From: Antitrichia curtipendula
Lineage: Eukaryota > Streptophyta > Bryopsida > Hypnales > Leucodontaceae
Assembly: GCA_951230915.1 (NCBI GenBank)
Contig: OX579637.1
Coordinates: forward strand, 30,318,001-30,382,000
DNA: 64,000 nucleotides
Direction: 5' to 3'
Shown here: piece by piece, positions 46,359 through 54,884 of the stretch
How the letters are laid out: every line of letters starts with the position of its first letter
Numbering within the stretch: position 1 is the stretch's first letter
Position numbers and translations under genes: made by a program
The notes under the pieces: generated by a model
Seen by the model: the letters and a program-made list of their open reading frames with translations, nothing else
What the model was told of the DNA's origin: nothing
Database searches by the model: none

Positions 46359-49300
46359 CTGTTTTCAAACGGGTAAATGTGCAGCCAGTTACTACCCTGA
46401 ACTGACACATTTTTGAACTAACGCGAAATGATATAGTAAATACTAAAGACAAGGCAACAAAGACAGTGCATGTATGACATACCTTCTTCTTGCGATCGGA
46501 TTCAGTTGCAGCTATAACGTCTTCTTGCACCTCGACGACGGGTTCTGCATCTTTGACCACCATGGCTTCGGTGTCCGGAAACGATAAATCATCATCCACG
46601 ACGTCCTCTTGTACAATAGGAGCAATCTCACACTCTGGACTGTCTGGAGTAACAGTGTCTGCTTGCGTAGTAGGCACAAATTCTTTGACGGGAGCGTCAC
46701 CGGGAGACACAGGGAGTTGACTGTGCGACGACTGATGTTTGGGTGAAGAAGGAACAACATCAACATTAACAATGCCTGCAATTCATGAATTCACAAAAAA
46801 ATAATCCGTAAGTATCCGATATATTAATTTTCCCAGTGGTAGGCACTGGAGTACATAATTTTGAAACTTTAGAAAATTTGGAACTCTGTGGTTCTGTCCA
46901 CCGTAAGTTCTCAATAAGAAAAATGTATTCGCTTCATGAATATGCACAACTAAGTCCGATCTACCATTCATGTTAGCTCGAGTCAACCTAAACTATACAA
47001 ACGACATCATGTGATCAACCTGCAGGGGCATCTGCACACGGCATCTCGACCATGCCACTTTCTGGCACATCAACCTCAGTAGCCACTTGCGGAGCACTGG
47101 CAATCGCGACGTCAATCTCTGGAGGTGGCGGGGGAATGTGTGGCACTTGGTCTGTAGGAGGAAGAGGCGGAGGCGCGACCATAGAAGGAGCAGCTGTTGG
47201 CACGCCAGCAACTGGAGGAGGAGGAGGCATGACAGCACCGGGAGCGGGAGTAACATTCAATGCAGATCGAATCGGCTCGGCCAAACTCGACTCCCCGGTA
47301 TTCAACGAACCCGAGGCCTGACCCTGCAGCAACAATTGGGGAGCAACTTGGGCTGGCAAAACCGCCGCGAGTGGCAGAGCACCTCTGTTGCTATTCACAA
47401 TGGCGTCGTAGGTGTTGGCAATCTTGGTTGAAAGTGCCAAGATACAATTCGACAGCTGCTCCATCGTGTGACTATGATGTGCGTGCATCTTCATGTTCGC
47501 TGCCCAATCATGGAGCCTCTCCATTCGCATCTCGTCGATCTCTGCACTCATGGCAATCAGCTTGTCATCGTGTCTCCTCCTCTTTCCCGTTACCCTCCAA
47601 GTCGTGGAGCGCGGCGGCGTGCTGGACGGCTGCATTTCAGTGGGATGCAACTCCTCTGGTTGTCCAGACGACGCAGAGGACCCCCTAATACTGTGAGAGA
47701 GTTGCACGGGTGTCAGCTGCTCATCCTGTACATCTTCAAGGCCATGGTCGTATTCCTCCTCCTCATCGTCCGAAGACAAATTGACAGGATCCCCGTGAGA
47801 CGGACCAACTTGAGAAGATGGTTCGCCTTGGAAAGGCTGAGACATTGGCAAATCCCATGCCCACTTCTTCTTCCTCTTCGATGTTGCTGGTGTCGCAGGA
47901 CCTCCAGCCTTCCGACGATGCACTTCTTCATCCACAAAGTACCCCTTCGGGAGGAAATCACTCTTGTCCAGTGATTTCCCGAGTTCGGCAATAGCTGTCT
48001 AGGTATCGGACTCGTCGGAGGTACCAACGGCGAAGACATCCAGTCTCAACATCTGCAGCACATAGAGAGGATAGTTAGCTACATAGACATGCACGTTAAT
48101 TGACATTTTAGCTCGAGTCGACCTGAAACTTGAAGATGGAGTAATTTAGGAATACAATGCGATCTCTACACACTTAGGACAGGCCGACCTTAATCCTGTC
48201 CAATCACTTACACACAAATTGAAGGATTGGTATTTGCTGACTTAGGTCGAGTCGACCTAATCATCCTTGTATCCATCACGCATTGTACAAGACTTAGTGA
48301 ATCCAGAGAGTCCACGTTTAGGTCAATTCGACCTGAAAAACAACTCACCATTGCGGCACACGTAAACTTTGAACCCGCAAATACTGACACCACGCTCCTG
48401 GCACCAATGGCAAATCTTCTGAGGATGTTGAGGTAGAACTCCATTCGGAGCTCTGTGTTGTGAATCCTGTATTTCAGCTCATTGTAAGCCCGCGGCTTCC
48501 TTAAGACCTCCGTGTCAGGGGCTCGATATGCAGGCTTTGGAGTCATGATGACGGCGTTGTCCGGGTTCTGCAAGAACGTCAGGTAGACCTTCTCCGTTGC
48601 CTTGCTGTTGCTAGAAGAGTAGTCTCCCATCCGCTCAACCTTCGCGGGCCAGTAGTCCGCGAAGTCCATCTTGAAGTTCTTGAGGACTTCGTTCGTCTGC
48701 ACGTAATGCAGAGCCTGGTTCTGCTCCACTAAATCGGAGCAGATAAAGAGCCACGTCGGGATCTCTTCCAGTCGGGGTTGCTTCGACCCCTGAAAGGACT
48801 TCATTGCCAAGAAGAAATACGGCATCAGCGGCGTACAATTGCCCTTGTTGAGAACCACTGGAGCGTATCGGAAGTCAAGGATTCCAAATTTTATTTCCGA
48901 TACAATCCTTTTGGTCCACGCTCCAGACGGCCAAGGTGAGTTCTTGTCGTCTGTAATGTTATATGGCGGATATCGTGCAACTGCAATGTGCTTCACAAAG
49001 TTCAAGCGGCGCTCGAGGAAGACTCGGAAGAACTCTGCAGCGTATGGCGAAATTTCAACAGCCTTCTTATTCTTGGCTTTGGTCTGCTTCGCCTCCCTGA
49101 AGTAGTCCTCTCCTGGTTGCTCGAGGAGGACATTCATCGTCGCGCTGGTGATGCAACGACTCCTCTTGAACTCCCTCCAGTTATCCACATTCACTTCGTT
49201 GAATGCGTTGATGAGGCCCAAGTTCGGGTCGAGATGGTTGAGCTCCTTCTTCACCAGATACTTCCTCTTGCGCCGCTCAACCCACTCCTTGTAGGTGTAG

Positions 49301-51363
49301 CAACTCTCAAGCACGGAAGCCACCTACTTGATTGTCACCTTCGGATGGTTCAGTGTTCGCCTCTCCCCGTCGCGTGTCCGTGTACGCTTGAGTATGTGCG
49401 TCGCGAGCTTCTTCATGTTGTCGTAGGAGAGGTTTCCCATCCACTTGAAGAATTCGTGGGTCAAGTTTCCGGACTCTGACTTCCACCCGGTCTTCTTGTT
49501 AAATGGTTGGAGGGTCTCTGGGTCGATCAGCTCACCGTGAACATTACTCAATATCACCTCGCTCCACAAGTTGAAGACGTCATCAGGTGCTGTAATGATC
49601 TTCAACTCATTTGTAATCTTGAGCTTCTCTTCCGCGTCCTTACCCCGTGAAGCTTTCTGGGACTTCACAACGTCGAGCATTGCAAAGCGAGCGTTCATGG
49701 CCTTCACGAACTCCTGCAAAATCCATCCAGAAGTAGAGCCATAAGCATTTGTTTAGGTCGACCCGACCTAACTACATAACTCATAGACTTTGCAGAATTG
49801 CGTAACACAATCCTAGTTAGGTCGACTCGACCTGAATCCAACAAGGAGATTAAAACTTGTCACATGAACTGGACTGCACAAGAACCACACAATATCTTCA
49901 ATATTCAGAGGAGAAAGGTTTACCTTGAACTTAACCAGGTTGGCCTTGCTGTCGGCTTTACGCCTTGTATTGGACATCGTACCCGCCGGGGACGGATCCT
50001 TCGGGTTCCTTGGTCTTCCCATTTTCTCCCAAACACTTCGCGCGCCGAGGATGTTAGTTGACCACGAAGGCTTCATGGCGACGAAATGGTTAACCTTGTT
50101 GTAGTACGCGGATATAGACCGCAATTTCTCGTTGTCATTCGACCAGACAACGTAGCAATCCCACTCCCTGAAGTGCTTGAGAATGGACTCATCCAATCTC
50201 TTTTCCACCATCATCTTGCTGGCCGTCACACTGTGCTGGCCGTTAATCAGGTAGAATTGCCCTTCTTTGATTTCGTCCCACGACTTTGGTTTGGGTTTCT
50301 CCGGTTGGTTCACAGGCATGACGCACAGGGTCTGCTTGGTGGACTTGTCTGGCATGTGCACATAGAAATGCATGACGTCCGAAGCGAGCCTATCCTCATG
50401 GCTTCGGATGTTCATGTCCGCCGGTGACGAGATAAGTTGTTCAATCGGGATTGACTTCTTCTCGTCGATCGCGAACACGTAGGCGTCTGTGCAAGTGGCC
50501 CAGTAGTTCTTGAAGGCCTCTGCAGACAATTTGTAGTCATGTTCACGCTGAGGGTCGTGAGCCTCTGGGATGTTAGTAACCGTCGACGCAAAACTAAATT
50601 CACCGAGCACTGCTTCCTCAGGCTTCTGGGTCATTGATTTTCTCCCGGCACTTGAAGCAAGGTTAACTCTATTCGGGGGTGGAGGTGGTGTCCTGGACTG
50701 CTGATTTCTCCTGGTACCACGACTGTTTTGTGTACCCGGAGTCCCCATTGAAGCTTGTCCTTCGCCTCCCTGAATCGGCATCTCCTGAGACACAGTTCGC
50801 GCGACCATGTCTCTCTTCATGGACTCCAGCTTTGCCTTTAGAACCTCGAATGTCACGAATAGTGACCTCAGTCGGTTGCAAAGCATCTTGCCGATGATTG
50901 TGGTTCCGCTTGGAGTGCGAAAGAAGTTGTTGTCAATCTTCTTCTCCAACTCAGGAACTTCGGTCTTATACTCGGTGGGTTCGAGTGTCTCCAGGAACGG
51001 CGTGATGTTGAAAGGAACTTTTGAGGAGTCCAAGACGATAGTGAAATGGCACTGTTCTTCTTCCTTCTTTCCGGTTTGTGCTGTCACGCAATGTATTTTG
51101 ATGACGCTCCCCTTGTCGTGGGCGATCTCTTTGATTTTTTCTTCGAAGGAGACGGAGTAGTATGTGTCGTTGTCTTTGTACTTGTATGAGAAGCATATCA
51201 GGTTTTTGAACGGTATCATCCTGAGGCTCCAGTTGTCCATCTTTTCAAGTTTCAGGAACTCCCAGTACTCTCCGTCGTTGTCGATGTCATCTCCATCCTC
51301 CTCATCTCGAGTGACATCACATCTCTTGAAGAACGACTCAAGTCTTGGTATTTGTTCCTCCAT
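45561..51363 (-). CDS. Locus P2: five-exon gene, ParB-like motif protein ending in FCP1-like phosphatase domain
   Basis: Exons 49924-51363, 48349-49713, 47020-48052, 46483-46775 and 45561-46358. Every intron is GT-AG and the phases fit exactly: 4929 nt, 1643 codons. Two TAG codons interrupt the frame (49324 and 47999). Order of parts: N-terminal domain shared with P1; Pro-rich linker; ParB/sulfiredoxin-like region with INGQHSVTA (373-381); conserved middle part (exon 2); nuclear-signal, Pro-rich and acidic linkers (exons 3-4); FCP1-like HAD domain (exon 5). The start ATG at 51363 follows the upstream palindrome cluster. The product, if made whole, would be about 1640 residues, nuclear by its KRKKK patch. 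I know no named family with this layout. It is either one gene with two nonsense changes, or two products separated at TAG 47999. Confidence 0.65.
46483..46775 (-). CDS. P2 exon 4: acidic linker
   Basis: Acceptor TTGCAG|GCATTG, donor AAG|GTATGT. Begins IVNVDVVPSSPK and contains VSPGDAPVKEF, matching TSPGDV in P1, then an acidic stretch and a DRKKK end. Disordered by composition; joins the Pro-rich exon to the phosphatase-like exon in phase. Confidence 0.6.
46973..46991. promoter_or_regulatory. P2 intron-3 palindrome
   Basis: TTAGCTCGAGTCAACCTAA in the 46776-47019 intron. A weaker relative lies at about 46951. Confidence 0.7.
47020..48052 (-). CDS. P2 exon 3: NLS, coiled-coil and poly-Pro linker, with in-frame TAG
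   Basis: Acceptor CTGCAG|ATGTTG, donor GCAG|GTTGAT. Opens MLRLDVFAVGTSDESDT then TAG (47999-48001) and goes on TAIAELGKSLDKSDFLPKG, a basic ATSKRKKKWAW nuclear signal, a His/Met-rich helical part, and runs of PPPPP. P1 has NDT-TAG followed by related sequence (IANIADTLDMNNFL), so the stop is at the same place in both copies. Confidence 0.6.
48108..48336. promoter_or_regulatory. P2 intron-2 palindromes (three sites)
   Basis: 48108-48126 (TTAGCTCGAGTCGACCTGA), 48242-48260 (TTAGGTCGAGTCGACCTAA, perfect) and 48318-48336 (TTAGGTCAATTCGACCTGA), all inside the 48053-48348 intron. Confidence 0.8.
48349..49713 (-). CDS. P2 exon 2: conserved middle region of unknown function
   Basis: 455 codons from EFVKAMNARFAML to KFTCAAM before GTGAGT. 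Contains FFKWMG, EWVERRKRKYLVKKELN, FVKHIAVARYPPYN, MPYFFLAMKSFQGSKQ and LRMEFYLNILRRFA, all with counterparts in P1. A TAG at 49324-49326 (codon 130) is a sense codon in P1, so it is a private nonsense change. Mixed hydrophobic pattern indicates a folded domain; no family recognised. Confidence 0.65.
49753..49835. promoter_or_regulatory. P2 intron-1 palindromes (two sites)
   Basis: 49753-49771 (TTAGGTCGACCCGACCTAA) and 49817-49835 (TTAGGTCGACTCGACCTGA), in the 49714-49923 intron. Same number of sites as P1 intron 1. Confidence 0.8.
49924..51363 (-). CDS. P2 exon 1: N-terminal domain and ParB/Srx-like region
   Basis: 480 codons, no stops. Residues 40-190 form a domain shared with P1 (DNWSLRMIPFKNLICFSY, CHFTIVLDSSKVPF, MLCNRLRSLF). 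Residues 195-250 are Gln/Pro/Arg-rich linker with PPPPP. Residues 303-410 look ParB/sulfiredoxin-like: a KSIPIEQLISSP start, MPVNQ, then GQFYLINGQHSVTASKMM and WDCYVVW. ParB-type domains have G-x-R/H-R-x-x-A here; the Ser at QHS replaces the usual Arg. No helix-turn-helix was recognised after it. The exon ends VKFK at donor AAG|GTAAAC. Confidence 0.6.
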
Positions 51364-51400
51364 CTTGTCATGTGGACGATATTGTTAGTGTATGCATATA

Positions 51401-52130
51401 TTAGCTCGAGTTGACCTAATACAGAGACGACATGGTTTACTTTGTTTTTTGAAGGTGTGGTTTAGGAAATTGTCATCTTTACTCTGCATTAGTTGTACAC
51501 ATTTAGCTCGAGTCGATCTAAAGGTCTCTTACAAGGTATGGTTTGTCAATTTCATCGTACGCGGAGGTATGTGATCTGCCGATATTTTTGAAGTTACCCG
51601 CGTCTGCCCCTATGTTCATTATCGACATTCTGGACGCTCTTTTGCTCCGTGAAGGTTACGGTGTAGGTTGACTGGTCCTCGTTGAACAGGAGCCCCCGGT
51701 TTAGGTCGAATCGACCTAATTCTACAAGTTGCTACTCTTTACTGTCTTCTTGGGTTTGTCGTGTTTCTACGCTAATTGACCCAGTGAGTGTTGGCATTTA
51801 GGTCGGTTCGATCTAAATAAGGTGTTCAGGATTTGGAATTGTTTCCCGGCTTGAGTGGTGGCTTTGAGTCGCGTGTACCTTGTCTGTTTTGGTGGACGGT
51901 TTAGGTCGACTCGACCTAACTGGGGTGGTATCTCTCGTACTCTGCTTCAAACGTGGCTTCTTGTGGATGTTTCCGTGGTCTTCATTTTGAGTTTTATCAT
52001 TTAGCTCGAGTCGACCTAAGTGGATATTTGATGTTTGAATCTTGTATATATATTTTAAAGGGTGCAGTCGACCTAAACTGGATCCAACCTAAACTGAATC
52101 CGACCTAAACTAATGCCGACCTCAAACCTC
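51401..52130. promoter_or_regulatory. P2 upstream palindrome cluster (six sites) plus half-site array
   Basis: 51401-51419 (TTAGCTCGAGTTGACCTAA), 51503-51521, 51701-51719 (TTAGGTCGAATCGACCTAA), 51798-51816, 51901-51919 (TTAGGTCGACTCGACCTAA, perfect) and 52001-52019 (TTAGCTCGAGTCGACCTAA). At 52066-52130 the right arm alone, (T)CGACCTAAACTG, is repeated four times at about 16-bp spacing. The cluster begins 38 bp upstream of the start codon. Confidence 0.85.
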
Positions 52131-53970
52131 AAACCAGTTGAGATGGTGCTCACCTTCACTGTCCTGGCAGGACTCTGGATGTATTTGATAATCTCCTTCT
52201 GGTTTTGGTATCACTGTGGAAATTCCGGGGCAGAAAGGAATTTATAGTTCCCTACATCAACCACAAACACTGTACGTAAGTATTGAGACAACCAAAAATC
52301 TCAGACCACTGGGAGGGTGCCCTGGAGAGAGGGTCCATCCATACTTGTTTCGTCGGATCAGAAAGGCTCGACAAGTTCACGTTCAATCCTTCAACCCAAA
52401 ACACCGACAGAAACTACTCACATTCGATCCACTACTCACGATCGATCCAAACAACAACCCGGCCAAAACTAATACACATCCAATCAACAAACCAGCAACT
52501 CAGATCGACAGCAAACTTCCTCACATACAACACACAAACCGAACCACGACTAGCTTGCTAGTGTCGTGTTGCTTTCCATTCAATCAAAAAACTACCGATT
52601 TAGTAATTCAAACAACAAAAAACAACAAACCAGTGTATAGTGTTGCTTTTCATTCAATCAAGAAACTGCCGATTTAGTAATTCAAACAACAAACTAGTAT
52701 ACAGTACATCCGAATGACAAATGCAAAATTTCAAGGAAACGGAATGCACCCTTCCTGAACTTGTAATGTCTACAGCACGCAACTAATTCTTCCACGCATG
52801 TTCTAGCTCCTGGATTTCAAAGACATTTTCAAATGGAAATTGGTCATTTAAGAGTTTCCATTCCAGTAAGTGCAACGATAAGGCTCGGCATTCAAGGTCA
52901 ACGTTAAAGCTCACTCGGCGTTCAAGGTCACCATTAAAACTCACTGACTTCAAATTATGAAGAACAATGGGCAATGCAGTTTCAAAACCGCAGTTCCCAT
53001 TGCACAGCTAAACAAAATGAGAAAGCACTAAAGCTCGGCACTAAAGCTCGGCACTGAAGCTCATTGGAAAACGCCGTTTCCAGTGGACAGCTAAACCTAA
53101 ACCCTAAGCTCGGCACTAAAGCTCATTAACTTCAAATTGTAAAGCACACGGGCCATTCAGTTTTTAAAAAGCAGTTGTACAGACCTCACTCAAAAACAAA
53201 AACAAACAAACCCTTAAATACCGAATTGCAGGCACTTGAAAGCCGAATACCGAATTCCAAGCACACGTCAAAAGATGCAGATCATCGCAAGGGAAAACCT
53301 AAGCCCAAACTGGCTACAAGCTCCAACCTCATTCAAACACCAACTCCTATAACCTCAAAAACATTGCATTACCTGCTTCCTGAAGGCTGAACCTCCCGTC
53401 GCAAAGAACCACGCAACTGTTGCAATGCATAGAACTCCATCGCCGTGCTCCAACTCCGTCGCCTGATCTCCGCACTCCCTCCTATCTTCAAAACCCTAAA
53501 AATGTGTGCACAATTCCATAATCCCGGAGGATACACATCAGCGGAGGACCGGGGACGACAACGACGAGGGAGAAGAAGTGGCGCGCAGACGTAACCCCAG
53601 TACCCGGACGATGCACACCAGCGCGGAGGAGGGGGGATGACGACGAGGGCGAAAAAGCGCAGACGTTGGTGGCAGGTGGGAGAGACGACCTATGACCGCG
53701 GCGAAGAAGACCCTAATTCCATGGGTAAGGCCCCCAAAGTCGCACAAGGTAAGAGGGTAGTTCCGTTTTTTCCTTTTTCCTTTTTTCTTTTTAGTAATTG
53801 CCAAAGTTTTCATGTTCACCTACAAATGAATGATGACATTTTTTAAGATTCTTGGGCTTTAGTCTAAATTGACAAAATAACGTGCATTCTTTTAACATAT
53901 ATGAAAAAAAATCAAGAATAACCATAAAAATTTAAAGTATACATCTTATTAATCACTTAGGTTACTCATA
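52131..53970. repeat. P2 far-upstream region with short tandem repeats and a GC-rich block
   Basis: A ~73-bp tandem pair with GTGTTGCTTT-CCATTCAATC at 52561 and 52633; dispersed GCTCGGCAYTAAAGCTCA repeats at 52880-53120; a GC-rich block 53400-53760 with two GGATGATRCACA-CAGCG-like copies. Non-coding; comparable to 18729-19900 in P1. Confidence 0.4.
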
Positions 53971-54115
53971 AACCACAACAATATCACTCTAAGTTACAGA
54001 CAAATAGAGATGTAAGATGATTGCTTAGGTGAATAAAAAAAAACATTATCACTTTAAGGTATAGACAAACAGAGATGTAAGATGATTGCATACTTGGTGA
54101 ATAAAACACAACAAT
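53971..54115. repeat. ~75-bp tandem duplication
   Basis: Two copies of a unit with TATCACT-TAAG, ACAGACAAAYAGAGATGTAA and GATGATTGC. Non-coding. Confidence 0.7.
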
Positions 54116-54884
54116 ACCACTTACAAACTCACATGGGATGAAAGATTCTAATCATTGATTGTGAATATGCTAAAACAAAGATAGTACTCTGAAATCAGTG
54201 ATTTTCATAATAGTGTATTGAGTACTAAAACAACAGCGCAAAATAGTTATTATCAAAAAGTTAACATGAACCACTCAAAACAAGAATTTTGTTAGATTTT
54301 ATTAAACTTCCTAGTACTGTGGCACAAGAAAAGAGTTACATGTTCCACTAATGCTCTAAATTTCAACATGCATCCACATATTTCATAGAAATAGTACACT
54401 ATTTATTGCATGTTATGATTTTATAATCTAATTTTCATGGATAATTAGGGGATTTTACGATCCACAATGAAAACCCAAAAGTATATACCTTAATTATTTT
54501 AAAGAATGTGCTAGGATTCTATATAAAAAACAAAATCTTAATATTCTTTTGTTCAAAAAATTGTCATTAAAAAAGTTAACAAAGGACTTTATAAAAATAC
54601 AAACTAGAAAAAAGAAGTTGAAGTTGCGAAATGTCTTCAACATATAGGATTTAGATGATTCATATTTGTTCTAGTTTTCAATTAAATGTCAATGCAATTT
54701 AAAAATAAATTTGAAAGCTCTTCCACAATTAAATACTATGACTTTTCATGGTACAAGTAGCCCTTAATATTTAATATAAATGCCTAAAAAGTTATATTGC
54801 AAATTTTTTTAATAGACACAAGGATAGACTAAAATTAGACATAAACAACATATTATTGTGAATTCAAAGATTATAAAGAACTAT
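54116..54884. other. AT-rich non-coding stretch before the satellite
   Basis: No gene or repeat recognised. Confidence 0.5.

Noticed and set aside
47052..47974. Plus-strand frames opposite P2 exon 3 (Gly/Arg-rich and Trp/Arg-rich)
   Set aside because: Reverse image of poly-Pro and acidic coding sequence; no independent support.
12351..51363. Alternative genetic code with TAG/TGA read as sense
   Set aside because: Most stops in P1 are sense codons in P2 and the reverse, frameshifts accompany them, and TAG/TGA also end the final exons. Decay explains them more simply.
44397..51363. Giant-virus insertion as source of the P loci
   Set aside because: Spliced introns in both copies, a plant-type DLNG FCP1 motif and no viral hallmark gene.
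11286..52130. CRISPR array or bacterial-type repeats
   Set aside because: The repeated motifs are palindromes without regular spacing or uniform spacers, in intron-containing plant DNA.
52216..52677. 153-codon plus frame upstream of P2
   Set aside because: Composition is Asn/Thr/Gln/Lys repeat-driven, it covers short tandem repeats, and it has no domain.
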